From: Emiliania huxleyi CCMP1516
Taxonomy: Eukaryota > Haptophyta > Isochrysidales > Noelaerhabdaceae
Length of the DNA: 64,000 bases
Direction: 5' to 3'
Assembly: GCF_000372725.1 (NCBI RefSeq)
Contig: NW_005195736.1
Location: forward strand, 1-64,000
Every line of letters begins with the position of its first letter. Position 1 is the stretch's first letter. The notes under the pieces were generated by a model, which was not told the DNA's origin, did not search any database, and saw nothing but the letters and a program-made list of their open reading frames with translations. The position numbers and the translations under genes are program-made. Positions 1-10,377 of the stretch are shown here, in pieces.

Positions 1-22
1 CCCCCCCCTCCCCCCCCCTCAC

Positions 23-1852
23 CAACCGGGACAGAGCTGCGCCTGCGTCAAACACGCTCTGCAGCTTCTCGAGCACCATGGCCGCCATCACCGGGTCGAT
101 CTCGATCGTGCCCTCAAAGTCGACGAGCCCCGACGAGCCGTACTGCCTCGCGCGGTCGGCGTCCTCATCGAGGACCAGCTCGCGCCGGTCGATCTGCGCC
201 CACATGGCCGCGTGGTACATGCGGCCGGACGAGGCGCAGACGACGGACGACGCGGCCGCGACGGCCGCAGAGAGGAGCGCGAGTGCGCGCAGCTTGTGGT
301 CGCCGACGAGTATGACGGAGACGACGCCGATGCAGAAGGCGGTGCACGAGCCGGTCATCTTCTTGACGGTGCCCTCGATGATCGGCTTGGCGCGCACCTG
401 CATCTCGCGCGGCGTGGCGATCCACAGCAGCGACTTGGTCGAGTTGTTGATCGACCAGCGCAGAGTCAGGTCGACGAGCCGGCCGAGGAACGCGGCCCAC
501 ACTAGCGGCACCTGCGCGCGGGGAAGAGAGGGGAGGGTCGGCGAGGGGAGGGCGCGCACGCCTCGGCGGCGCCGCGTGCTCGAGAAGACGGAGACCGGGC
601 GCCGGTTGAGGCCGGGATCGAGCACTCTCAAAAGCGGGCAGGCCTCCGGTCTCCGGTCGCGAGATGCGGGGCGCCGAGTTCCGCATCTAGGGAGGGGATC
701 CGCGGCGAAGGCGAGGGCCGAGACGCAGAGCGAGACGGGGCAGATGAGCAGCGTGGTGGTGATGCCGAGCGCGCGCATCATCGGCGAGTTGAAGACGTTG
801 AGCACCGACGCAGAGAAGCCGGCGGCCGCGTAGAGCTGGCCGGTCATCGCGACCATCTCGTCTGTGGACAGCACGCTCGCGAGGAGGACGTTGTACTGGT
901 ACTCGACGATCGTCTTGCAGAAGATGATGCCGAACGTGTTGATCGCGAGCGCGACGATCATCGGCGAGCGGTAGATCGGCTGCTGCGCCGCCCGCTGCGA
1001 GTCGTCCGCCTTTTGCGGGCCGGCCGGAGAGGTCGTCGGCGCCGCACTCGCGTCCTGCACCTCCTTCTTCTTGCCCTCGCGGCCCTCGTCAAAGTCCTCG
1101 TACCACCACGCCATGTGGTTGGGCCAGAGCGACGCCAGCAGCAGCAGCACCTGCACGAAGAGCAGCGCCGTCGAGCCGAAGGTCCTCACGAGCGGCGCGA
1201 TCGCGAGGCCAGCCGTCATCGCGCCGGTCGAGCAGCCGAGCTGGATCAGCCCGAGCAGCCGCTTGGCGGCGTGGCCAGTGAGGGAGCCCTGGGCGAGGGA
1301 GGAGGACTGCATCATCAGCAGCATCGGCAGCAGGTCCTCCGCGAGGAAGAGCATGTACGCGGCCGCGATCCCCAGTGCCGACCCCGGCGTGCTCATGGCA
1401 ATCGGCAGCGGTAGCAGCAGCAGCAGCGCGGCCGACAAGAGGCAGAACTCGTAGTTGACCTTTGCCGCGCGCTTGCCCTTGGACCACTTTGCAAAAACGG
1501 GGCCGATCCCGATGACCGAGAAGCCCGAGATGAACATCACGATGGGAAGCTGCGCCGCCCCAGCCTTGGCGATGAACATGGCCGGCCCGATGTTGCGGCC
1601 AATGGTGAAGACCGCGTTGGCAAGGTGCGCCTGCAGGCCGAGCCAGACGCACGCGCGCGCCTCCTCCTCCGACTCGACGCCCAGGCTCGCGCCGAGCGCC
1701 TCCACGTACTCCTGCACGATCCCCAGCACCCGCCGTGCCCCGCCGATTGCACCCGAACCAATGCCAAAGCCGACGCCGCCCGAGCCGGAAGCGCCAGCCG
1801 GCGTAGCCGGCGTCGGAGACGCGACGGGGAGGAGCGGCTCCGCGAGATTCAT
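23..1852 (-). CDS. TLC-family ATP/ADP translocase-like membrane transporter (partial, C-terminus beyond window)
   Basis: The minus strand reads from an ATG at 1852 (MNLAEPLLPV...) through about 380 residues with many hydrophobic segments. An apparent in-frame intron (about 703-512, acceptor GCGCGCAG just before 511) follows, and the frame then continues to a GTGAGG donor at 22, so at least one further exon lies outside the window. The visible ~546 residues resemble the TLC nucleotide transporter family: repeated membrane spans, a charged loop (NHMAWWYEDFDEG), a helix with NVFNSPMMRALGI, and the family-like segment LRWSINNSTKSLLWIATPRE followed by RAKPIIEGTVKK. Plastid and parasite members exchange ATP and ADP; some eukaryotic relatives are of unknown substrate. 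The donor of the internal intron is uncertain (no GT nearby, GC at 703 possible). Assignment is by remembered motif pattern, not alignment; a generic MFS-like carrier remains possible. Confidence 0.55.
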
Positions 1853-1913
1853 CGCGGGGCACGAGTTGTGTTGAAGAGCCGACTAGCTCGGCCGAAAAGC
1901 ACGATGGACGCCT

Positions 1914-2975
1914 GGGTTCCGGCTCCTATAGCCAGATGGGGGTCTGCCTTCAAAATGACTCGCGCCAAAACGCCGCCCTACCTACCTACCCCCAGGCCGC
2001 GCAGCGAAGCGAAAAAAGACGAATATAGGGGGTACCTACCTGTTGCAGGGCCCTCTGGGGCGGTCAAAACCGGACCTACCTACCTATTGCATAGGTAGGG
2101 TGTCACCGTGGGGAACAGACCCCCTATCTGGCTAGGAGCCGGAACCCTGTGGTGGACGTCGTGCGTGAAACCTCGAGAGTAGTTTGCAACTTCACAATCC
2201 CCACACTATCTTCCGGCTCCTAGCCGGATAGGGCATAGGGGGTCTGTCGACACTGAGTTGCGCCAAAACGCCCTACCTACCTACCTACCTATTGCGGGCG
2301 CCAACCGCCAGGCTCCGTGCCCCACCTACCTACCTATTGCGGGGCCGCGCAGCGAAGCGGAAAATACCCGTTTAGCCCTCTGTGAATAGGCTCCGCGGGC
2401 GCCGCCGCCGCACCCGTCTCGGCTGGCGTCCCAGCCGCAGGCGACTCGTCTGGCATGGCCCGTTCGCGGCTAGCCGTCTCCCGCGCGAGCGAAGCGCTTT
2501 TTTTTCAATGTATGTGGCTCTTACGTACATTCCCGGAGGAGGACTGCTGATAGGGTTTGCGATGAGGAGTGACCCGAAGGGTTTCTCGGGGTTAGTGCAC
2601 CACTAACCGCCTCTGCAAGAGCACTGCGACGGATCGGGCTCATACTAGCACCCACCTCGCGAGCCGACGTTCTGGCTCAACGAGGCTGCTGCTGGCACTC
2701 GGGGCCGACTTTCTGGCCCAGCGAGGCCGCTGCGGGGCACACGGCGGCACGGGTCACTCCTCAACACAAACCCCGTCGAAGCAGCAGGAAGTATGGAAAG
2801 GCGGCGCTTTTTAAACCCCACCCCCCAACACCCCCACCCCCACCCCACCACCACCAACCACCTACCTACCTATTGCGGGGCGCTCTGGGGCGGTCAAAAC
2901 CGGACCTACCTACCTATTTCATAGGAGTCAGCCAGTGTGCCAGACCCCCTATCTGGGTTGGAGCCGGAACCCAGT
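1914..2975. repeat. Block of inverted and direct intergenic repeats upstream of the translocase gene
   Basis: No gene is seen between about 1860 and 3040. A ~33-bp unit containing CAGACCCCCTATCTGG and GGAGCCGGAACCC occurs forward at 2116-2148 and 2944-2974 and inverted at 1914-1948 and about 2211-2247. A second unit, GGGGCGGTCAAAACCGGACC followed by CTACCTACCTATT, occurs at about 2057-2100 and 2885-2925. A third, GCGCCAAAACGCC plus (CTAC)n, occurs at about 1962-1990 and 2261-2290, and GCCGCGCAGCGAAGCG at about 1996 and 2345. The arrangement is a nest of small palindromic elements, perhaps miniature foldback elements. (CTAC)n microsatellite lies inside several units. Confidence 0.75.
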
Positions 2976-3041
2976 CGTTTGTATATGGAGGTGTGAATAC
3001 CTGCCCTCTCCCGAGGTCTCGGAGAAACTTAGGGTAGACGT

Positions 3042-4085
3042 ATGGCCGGCCTGCTGCTTGTGGCTCGCAAGTGCTTCGCCTCGCTGCGCTTTTGGCTTCT
3101 CGGCCGCTGCGTGAGCGGGAGGCGCTCGATCCTGAGCACGCTGCTGCAGTCGCGCCGCCGCACAAGCAGGATCTTTGTGCTGAGCTCTAGCGGCGAGGAG
3201 ATGCGCCGCTCCTTCATCGCTGCGTGGGCCTTTGCCTCGGGCGGCGAGGAGTGGCTCGCCTCGACCGCGCAGGTGGTGGACGGCTGCTCGTGCGTGCTCC
3301 CTCACGCCGAGCACGCCCTCCACCTCTCCTCCGTCGCGCTCGGCGCCGCGGGCGTCGCCCGGCTGAGGAGAGAGCTCGACCGCGCGCCTCGCTCGCGGCT
3401 GCTGCTGCTGGTGGATGTGGGGCGGCACGACGCGCCCTCCGCCCGCGACCTGACGATGCTCGGCTGGGCGTGGCGGCACGCCTTCCCCGCCCTCCCCGTC
3501 GAGGTGTCGCTCCGCCCGCGCCTCTCTCCTCCCTCGCCCCGCCGCTCCTCCCCGACCTGCCTGCTCGGCCCTGTGCAGGTGGTGCAGCACATCGGCAGGA
3601 TGCTGGCGCCCGGCGAGCTGCGCGACGAGCACCGCGTCTTCATCGACCTGATACGCTCGCTGGCGGCGGACGGCGCCACCTCGCCCCTCTACGTCGTCCT
3701 GTGCTACCGTGACGCCGCTTTCGAGGGCGGCGGCTACCGGCCAGCTTCGTGGCATGGCACCCCAGGGAGTCGCCACAGGCCGTCTCAGTTGTACCTGCCG
3801 CCGAACAACATCGCTGCCGGCGGCGGCGAGCGGTCTCCGCGGTCGGCGGCGTTGCTGCTCAACCGCGTGCGGCGCCGCTTCGAGGAGTGCGCCGAGGCGG
3901 AGTGCGACGCGCTCCTCGCCGAGGGAGTCGCGTCGGCGCAGAGGGCGGGAGGCACCCTTGTCGCGACGGCGGCGCCCCGCTCTCGGATGGTGATCTTTGC
4001 GCCGAGCCTGGTGCGGAGGGCGGGGAGGCGCGGGCTCGACGCCTTCTTCAGCGCGCTCTCGTACCAGCTGCTCACCGCGTCCTAG
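3042..4085 (+). CDS. Hypothetical protein, family not recognised
   Basis: An ATG at 3042 opens a frame of 347 codons to a TAG at 4083. The protein begins with a hydrophobic/basic stretch (MAGLLLVARKCFASLRFWLL) that could be a signal or targeting sequence, and contains conserved-looking blocks such as LLLLVDVGRHDAPSARDL, LYVVLCYRDAAFEGGGY and SQLYLPPNNIAAGGG. Positions 3504-3578 look like a 75-nt in-frame intron (GAG|GTGTCG donor, TGTGCAG|GTGG acceptor), because the translated stretch is Ser/Pro/Arg-rich unlike its surroundings; removing it joins ALPVE to VVQHIGRML and gives 322 residues. No domain is recognised; it may be lineage-specific. Confidence 0.5.
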   Translation: MAGLLLVARKCFASLRFWLLGRCVSGRRSILSTLLQSRRRTSRIFVLSSSGEEMRRSFIAAWAFASGGEEWLASTAQVVDGCSCVLPHAEHALHLSSVALGAAGVARLRRELDRAPRSRLLLLVDVGRHDAPSARDLTMLGWAWRHAFPALPVEVSLRPRLSPPSPRRSSPTCLLGPVQVVQHIGRMLAPGELRDEHRVFIDLIRSLAADGATSPLYVVLCYRDAAFEGGGYRPASWHGTPGSRHRPSQLYLPPNNIAAGGGERSPRSAALLLNRVRRRFEECAEAECDALLAEGVASAQRAGGTLVATAAPRSRMVIFAPSLVRRAGRRGLDAFFSALSYQLLTAS

Positions 4086-4103
4086 CTGCTCACCGCGTCC
4101 TAG
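4068..4103 (+). repeat. 18-bp tandem duplication across the stop codon
   Basis: The 18 bases CTGCTCACCGCGTCCTAG occur twice back to back (4068-4085 and 4086-4103), so the stop codon of the preceding gene is followed by an exact copy of its last five codons and stop. Confidence 0.9.
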
Positions 4104-4585
4104 CGTACGGTTGGTTGGCCGTCGAAACAGCGCTCACGCCTCGCCACGGCGCAGCGGGGATGTCCCGGGCGGTGGAGAAGAAGCGGAGGAGTACGCCGGA
4201 AGGGGGCGCGGGTGCGGTGTGCAGCTCGTCGCGCCCCGAGCTCGCTTTCCGCCGCGCGTCGAGTTTGATTTAGCACATGCACATGTACATGTTATGATGT
4301 ATTTAAAACGCGGATCGCGGAGGTAGAGGAGAGAGAGCGCGCGTCGACGTCAAGACACAGGAGAAACCTCACATCCCGCCGGCGCGCGCGACATCTGGGC
4401 GCGCGCGCTGCGCGGGGCGGCCAATATACGCTACAGTGTTGTATGAGAGCCAGGAGAGGAGCAGGCTCGAGGGCAAGAGTGCAAGGTACCGCGCGGCGCC
4501 GTACCGGAGCCTCGCGCGGCCCTCCGCCCGAGCACGAGCCCGCTGAGTGACACGGGGTGTGTGGTGCAAGCTGCTGCGGCGGACA

Positions 4586-5599
4586 TCAGTAGAGCGCGAA
4601 CTCCTTGCCGGGGACGGGCACCTTGGCCAGCTCGGCGCGCATCGTGTCGATGGTCGCCTTGTAGTCCTCGGTGTTGAAGATGGCGGAGCCGGCGACGAAG
4701 TTGTCCGCGCCAGCCTCGGCAACCTCCTTGATGTTTGCCGGGCCGACGCCGCCGTCAATCTCGAGCGAGATGTCGAAGCCCGACTCGTCGATCATCTTGC
4801 GCGCCTCGCGCAGCTTGTCGAGCGTGCCCGGGATGAACTTCTGGCCGCCGAAGCCCGGGTTGACAGACATGAGCAGCACGATGTCGACCTTTGGCGGCAA
4901 GGACGAGGGGCGGCGGTGAGGCGGCGCCGGGCAGCGCGGTGCGGATGGATAGCCGAGTGCGGCGGGGAGTGGGTGGGTGGAGCGGGTGGCGGCTCGACCT
5001 TGTCCATCACGTACTTGAGGACGTCGAGCGAGGTGGCCGGGTTGAAGACGAGGCCGGACTTGCAGCCGGCGGCGCGCACGAGCTGCAGCGACCGGTCGAC
5101 GTGCTCCGTCGCCTCCGGGTGGAAGGTGATGAAGGAGGCGCCCGCGTCCGCGAACTCGCCGATGATCTTGTCGACCGGCGAAACCATCAGGTGGACGTCA
5201 ATCGGCGCCTCAATGCCGTACTTGCGCAGGGCGCTGCACACCATCGGGCCGATGGTCAGGTTGGGCACGTAGTGGTTGTCCATCACGTCGAAGTGGACCG
5301 TGTCGGCGCCAGCAGCAAGCACATTCTCAACCTCCTGCGGGTCGCGCCGAGGTACGCGGTGGAAGGAAGAGCCCGAGGCGTGTGAATTTCAGGGCCGGCT
5401 GCTGCGGTGGAGGTGCGGTGCAGCGTCGGAGCTGGCGAGAGCAATCTCGCGCCTCTCCGAGGCGAGCAAAGTCAGCCGAGAGGATGGAGGGCGCGATGGT
5501 GTACTTCGACGCCATCCGGACGCCGGAGCGCGGCGCCACGGGGGCGGCGGCCCGGCCGCCGAGCGTGAGCCCAGTCGTCGCCGCGAAGGAAGCGAGCAT
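4586..5599 (-). CDS. RPE: Ribulose-phosphate 3-epimerase, plastid-type
   Basis: Interconverts ribulose 5-phosphate and xylulose 5-phosphate in the Calvin and pentose phosphate cycles. Three exons can be read: 5599-5453, 5334-4999 and 4888-4586, giving 261 residues with both junctions in phase 0. Intron 1 (5452-5335) is GC-AG, intron 2 (4998-4889) is GT-AG. Family signatures are all present: [14 protein letters not shown] across the first junction, [17 protein letters not shown] with metal-binding His and Asp, [21 protein letters not shown] across the second junction, [11 protein letters not shown] and the phosphate-binding GSAIF. The start at 5599 gives about 30 extra residues ([15 protein letters not shown]...) before the core, consistent with organelle targeting; a second Met just before SKYTIAP could start a cytosolic form. 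The length fits the family plus a leader. Confidence 0.93.
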
Positions 5600-5785
5600 C
5601 GACAAAGATCGCTCGGTTGGCTTAGGGAGAATTCCTCGTCGAAAAGTCGGGCACGGCTCTACCCGCAACTTTCTCGCGAACACGCGCGCACCGCCGAGCC
5701 TGCGGCGGGCGCGCTGCGGCCGCACGTCCACCTCCGTCATAGTGCCACGACGTGCGGCCTAGATTTAGCCCACGCTCCTCTGTCT

Positions 5786-5795
5786 GCTCGCAAAC
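5786..5795 (+). repeat. Target-site duplication, left copy
   Basis: GCTCGCAAAC directly precedes the left inverted end of the 5796-6657 element and is repeated exactly at 6658-6667. Confidence 0.8.
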
Positions 5796-6657
5796 TGGAG
5801 GGAGGGTGTAGAGGATGTAGAGTGTAGAGCGCTGTAGAGCTGTAGAGATGTAGAGCGCTCTGGAGCGCTGTAGAGCTGTAGAGCTCTACATCCACCGCGT
5901 GACGATGTGAGTCCGATGTAGAGCGATGTAGAGGCGCTCTACAACGTGAAATCTCTACAACAAACTCTACATCATAAGCGGCGAACGAGGCACGGTCGCT
6001 CTCCGACATGAGGCGCGTTGCACTTGCCAGTGCTGCCCTGGCCTTCTGCCTTCTCCTTCTTGCCTTCTGTCTGCCCGCCCAATGGGTGGCAGTTGCCTCT
6101 GCTGCTGTGGCATGCCTCACGGCTGCGACTGGCCGGCGCCTCGGCGCGTCAGCTCGGCTCGGCGTAGCGATCGTGGCCAGCGCAACTCGCCTGGACTCAA
6201 CGCTCAGCCAGGAGCTCCCGCACGCGCTGGCGCGAGTCATGGCGCATGCAACGCGCAGCAATGCTCGCCTCGCCTCGCGCAAATGCGACCGTCCTCGCAG
6301 CCGACAGTCCACCGCCTGCTAAAGAAGCACAGCGACGAATGCGGCACCGGCGACGCATGGCAGGCTGGTCATGACGCAGTTATAGGGTGTTGTGTGCCGT
6401 CAGAGTGACTATCTGTGTGTCAGTGATAGTCAGGGCCGTCCATCAGAGCTCCAGTAAGCTCGGAGACACCCCATTAGCGCGGCTCGACCTCTTTGAGTCG
6501 CTGCCTTCCCAGCGGTTTGGCTACATCGCTCTACAACGCACCCGCCTCGTCCCGCGGCGGATGTAGAGCTCTAGAGCTCTACAGCGCTCCAGAGCGCTCT
6601 ACAGCTCTCTACAGCTCTACAGCGCTCTACACTCTACATCCTCTACACCCTCCCTCA
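5796..6657. mobile_element. Non-autonomous Mutator-like (MULE/MITE) element, 862 bp
   Basis: The ends are near-perfect inverted repeats of about 100 bp (5796-5893 and about 6555-6657). The left begins TGGAGGGAGGGTGTAGAGGA and the reverse complement of the right begins TGAGGGAGGGTGTAGAGGAT; both are built of GTAGAGCGCT/GTAGAGCT motifs. An exact 10-bp direct repeat (GCTCGCAAAC) flanks the element. Long terminal inverted repeats and a 9-11-bp duplication are the hallmark of the Mutator superfamily. No transposase is seen; the interior holds only a short open frame (6008-6322, hydrophobic N-terminus) of doubtful meaning. The element sits about 200 bp upstream of the RPE start codon and could influence its promoter. 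Confidence 0.8.
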
Positions 6658-6667
6658 GCTCGCAAAC
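6658..6667 (+). repeat. Target-site duplication, right copy
   Basis: Exact copy of the 10 bases at 5786-5795, immediately outside the right inverted end of the element. Confidence 0.8.
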
Positions 6668-7008
6668 ACCTAGGCAATCACTCACCCAATGAATTGTCAT
6701 CATCCGTGAGTGCGAGCGAGTTAGGGCTGGCAGTGTAGGCCGCTAGCCCGTGAAGAGAGCGTCCATAAGACACCTCACTAGATCACAGCGACTATCCATC
6801 CATCGTCGCACAATGTCTAGTCCGACAAGCGCTCCCCTCTTGACGCTCCGACGCCGTGTTCACGCCTTTTTGGTTTATATAATAAAAAACGCTAGCCCTA
6901 GCGTTAATTTACACAAAGACACTGGTACCGGTACGGGGAACGGGGTCACGGGTACGCAGCCTTCAGAATTACATACGCATAAAGGCGTAGATCTACGTAG
7001 AGATCCCA
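6668..7008. other. Intergenic region without a recognised gene
   Basis: This stretch is less GC-rich than its surroundings and holds no convincing coding frame. It contains small palindromes (for example around GTAGATCTAC at about 6987) and forms the 3' flank of the GT31 gene. Confidence 0.5.
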
Positions 7009-8179
7009 TCAGCTATCTATAACCCAATACCCAAACCGACCCGTCCCCGCTCGGACGTCGCGCGCGGCCGCCGCCGCGATCGAGGCGGCGGAGGCGGCAA
7101 AGTAGGCGTGCGCGGCCAGGAACTGCTCGTCGCCCTTGAGCGAGTGCACGTAGATGGTCTGCCGGTCCCATGGCGGCGCCGAGTGCGGGCAGCCGGCCGC
7201 GCGGAACGGCTCGACAAGGAGCGAGCCGTCGGCGCAGCGCGCGTGCGTGGTGTAGCGGCCGAGCGTCCAGCGGCAGGGCGAGCAGCGCGAGCCGCAGGCG
7301 TACGCGTTGCTGCCGCGCCGGCCGCGGTGCAGGAAGGCGCGCACCTGGCGAGGCGAGGCGAGGCGGGAGCGAGTGAGGCGAGGCGAGGCGGGGGCGAGGC
7401 GAGGCGAGGCGAGGCGAGGCGACGTGGGCGTGGTGCGGGGCAAGGGCGGGCGGCGCCTGCATGTCCTCCCCGAACGGCAAGCCCCGCGGCAGTGAGGTCG
7501 GCGGACGGAGCCACTCGGCGGCGCTCGACGCGCCCCTCCCGAGCGCACCGCCGAGCCACCGCACCACGTCGCCCGACAGCGCGTACAGCGGGCCGCAGAA
7601 GGCCCACTCGGGCGCCGCCGCGCCGCCGTCGTCTACAAAGCCAGAGAAGGCGGCGAGGGCGGCGCGCGCGGCGAGGAGGGCGGCGGGAGACACGACCGCC
7701 TTGGTGCCGCGGGTGGTGCCGTTCGGCAGCAGCGGCGCCACGCGCCGGCGCAGCGTCGGCCAGGGCCAGTGGGCGCCAAAGTAGCCGTCGGCCGGCTCGA
7801 GCAGCGAGAGCTCTCTCCACAGGTTGGCGACGACGACGTACGAGTCCGCGTCCGCCTTGACGACCCAGGAGTAGCGCCGTGGCATCCGCTCCGCCACCAA
7901 CAGGAAGTAGTCGAGGTTCTTGCCGCTCTCCTTATTCTCCCGAGTCCCATTCAGCAGCAGGAGGTCGCCGTGCGCCGCCTGCTCCGCCAGCACCGTGACG
8001 CCCGCACCAGCACCCACCACAAAGCGCGCGTCGACCGCGCCCGGCGGCAGCGAGTCGAAGCTGCGGAAAATTGTGCGCCGGATGAGCGCTCGGCGCTTGG
8101 TCATCGCCGCGGTGACAAAGATGCCGAGTAGGACCGGCTTTCCCGAAGCGCGGCCGTGCGCAGCCGCTGGTGCGCTCAT
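7009..8179 (-). CDS. GT31-family (beta-1,3-galactosyltransferase-like) glycosyltransferase
   Basis: Two exons, 8179-7457 and 7344-7009, give about 352 residues from the only upstream ATG in frame (MSAPAAAHG...). Features of family GT31 in order: LLGIFVTAAMTKRRALIRRT, RFVVGAG, NLDYFLLVAERMP, the metal-binding DxD motif in VVKADADSYVV, a GPLYALSGDVVRWL block and the acidic GEDMQ|V segment, which is split by the intron. A Cys-rich tail (CGSRCSPC) and HSLKGDEQF follow. The intron (7456-7345, 112 nt) is GC-AG and consists largely of a (CGCCT)n repeat. Typical members are type II Golgi proteins; no N-terminal membrane anchor is visible here, so an upstream exon may be missing or the enzyme is anchored otherwise. 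The acceptor sugar cannot be deduced. Confidence 0.78.
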
Positions 8180-8492
8180 GGCCTTGCCGGGATCTCGAGC
8201 GGTGCGCGAAGTAGCTTTTCGGAGCGGGCGTTGAGCGAGGGAGCGAAACACGATGGTCAGAAGCGTGTCGTGCTCTTGCGTGTCGGCGGAGCGAAAAAAA
8301 AATCGCGACCCGCGTTTCTGGATCCAGGAACACGGGTGAAGAAACAAAGAAAGGACTAAGAGGAGTCATGCGGCAGGTGTCAACCACATGCCAGGTGGCG
8401 CAGGGGCAGGGCTGACAAGCCGTTGTCGCGCTTTCACATACCAAAAGAGAGTTGCCTGATCGGATCAGGGTTCGCGACACAGCGCTCCCATC

Positions 8493-9143
8493 TCAACTTA
8501 TCCCCAACGACTTTGGCGCCATCAGCGGCCAGGCGGTCGCCACGTAGCCGCTCGCGGACGTACAGGCGAGCACCGCGGCCGCGTAGAGCAGCCCCAGGCC
8601 CCACGGCTGCAGCGCCGTCAGTTTGCCAGGGCACGCCAGGAGTAGCAACAGCAGTGCGACCATCTGCGTCGCCGTCTTCAGCTTGCCCCACCAGCCGACA
8701 GCGACGGCTGCGCTGTGACCGCGCGCGCCCATCCATTCGCGCAGTGCTGAGATCGTCACTTCGCGGCACACGATCACCGCTGTCGGGACCGCGACGGCGG
8801 CACCGAGCGCGCCTGCAAGCAGCACCAGGCACGAGCAGACGAGCAGCTTGTCCGCGACCGGGTCGAGAAAGGCGCCGAGGTCGGAGTGGACGGCCCATCG
8901 CCTCGCCAGGTACCCGTCGAGAAAGTCGGTCGCGGCACAGGCGGTAAAGATGGACGCCGGGAGCCACGGTGATGAGCGGCGGTTGTAAAAGGTGGCGACG
9001 AGCACGGGAATGGCAGCCACACGCGCGGCTGTCAGGGCGTTGGGAACCCCGTCGCGCCAGCTCGCCGCGCCTGCCTCCAGCGTGGGACCAAGGATGCGCG
9101 GCGACGGCGCCAGCGCCGGGAATGCTCGCGAGTTGAGACGCAT
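8493..9143 (-). CDS. PGPS: CDP-diacylglycerol-glycerol-3-phosphate 3-phosphatidyltransferase (phosphatidylglycerophosphate synthase)
   Basis: A single-exon frame from ATG at 9143 gives 216 residues. The CDP-alcohol phosphotransferase signature is complete: D-F-L-D-G-Y-L-A-R, then nine residues, G-A-F-L-D-P-V-A-D. It is flanked by the usual NALTAARVAAIPVL first helix and four or five further hydrophobic segments (LLVCSCLVLLAGALGAAVAV, VALLLLLLACPG, LGLLYAAAVLA). The product commits CDP-diacylglycerol to phosphatidylglycerol, needed for cardiolipin and thylakoid lipid. About 25 residues before the first helix are Arg/Ala/Pro-rich and could target a plastid or mitochondrion. Length is close to bacterial PgsA, supporting an organellar enzyme. 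Confidence 0.88.
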   Translation of the reverse strand: MRLNSRAFPALAPSPRILGPTLEAGAASWRDGVPNALTAARVAAIPVLVATFYNRRSSPWLPASIFTACAATDFLDGYLARRWAVHSDLGAFLDPVADKLLVCSCLVLLAGALGAAVAVPTAVIVCREVTISALREWMGARGHSAAVAVGWWGKLKTATQMVALLLLLLACPGKLTALQPWGLGLLYAAAVLACTSASGYVATAWPLMAPKSLGIS

Positions 9144-9425
9144 TATCAGGGTGGGCACGGGCGAGGGAGCGACGAGGGTCGTGAATGTGGCCCGCTAACA
9201 AACGACCAGGGTTCCAACTTTTTCCGGGGCATGGTATGGTACCAGGTGTGTGTTATGTGTACGCCTACTCAGGGTGTGTGGCAGCCAGCTGGCTGTGTGT
9301 CTTGTGAGCCTGTTTGTGTCTGTGTGTCGCTCGTGCGTGTCGTCATCATCTGTCTAGCGTCCACCCATACCGCGTTGGTGTCCAGTCCGAGCCTGGCTGT
9401 TCTTCACCTTTCTACCTACCTACCT

Positions 9426-9564
<139 letters not shown>

Positions 9565-9883
9565 ACTCACTCACTCACCAAAGGGGTGTCGTCAATCTAG
9601 CTGTGAAGCGGAGCTGTTGAGCGCTGTCAGAGCGGTGTTTCGAAACCGATAGACTCTATCGTTCAAGGAACGCTGTTCAAAAATCCTGAATGGAGGTGTC
9701 GTGTGTCTCGCGCCTTGCGGGGGCGGGGGGGCGGAAAGGAGGAACCTCTTCCCAAGAGCGCCACTCTTGGAGCGCCGCCACTCCTACCACCCAGAGCGCT
9801 GCACGCAGCGCCGGGCAATGACGACAGCCTCCAGCCTCCACCTCCACCGTCGAGCCGCGATCGCTGCCGCCCGCGACGCCGCC

Positions 9884-10147
9884 CGCCGCGTCAGATGCTC
9901 GCGACGCGCGTCGAGCCGAGTCGCAGAGCCGCGCCGCACCTCAGCAGCAACATCAGCACCAGCAGCACCAGCAGCACCACCACCACCAGCAGCACCAGAG
10001 AGAGGCGCGCACCTGCCCGACGCCGCCCGCCGCGTCAGATGCTCGCGACGCGCGTCGAGCCGAGTCGCAGAGCCGCGCCGCGCCAGCAGCAGCATCTGCA
10101 CCAGCAGCAGCACCATCACCACCACCACCACCACCAGAGAGAGGCAG
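9884..10147 (+). repeat. Tandem duplication of about 135 bp upstream of the S9 peptidase
   Basis: A block starting CGACGCCGCCCGCCGCGTCA and running through GTCGAGCCGAGTCGCAGAGC occurs at about 9884-9945 and again at about 10019-10083. Each copy is followed by a CAGCAGCA/CACCAC-rich tract and CAGAGAGAGGC, so the whole unit is duplicated. It lies in the 5' region of the next gene; whether it is coding (Arg/Ser/His-rich) or leader is unclear. Confidence 0.75.
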
Positions 10148-10377
10148 TGCAGGGTGACATGGGCGCAGAAGCGCTCGCAGAGCAGCGCGCAGCGCCGCGC
10201 ACGCCACGCCGCGGGTGGTCGGACGAGCGCGGTGTCGTCGCCGGCGAGCCGCGGCGCCAGCCGTCGCGCGAGAGAGCGGCGCCCGGCGTGCTGGGACTCA
10301 GCTTTCTCTTCCCCCACCCGGGTGCTTCGGAGTGGTTGCACTAGCTTGGGGGCGCGGGCGTGGCGCCCGCAGTCCTC

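Noticed and set aside
8180..8347. N-terminal extension of the GT31 gene to 8347
   Set aside because: That start is TTG, not ATG, and the extra residues do not form a signal anchor.
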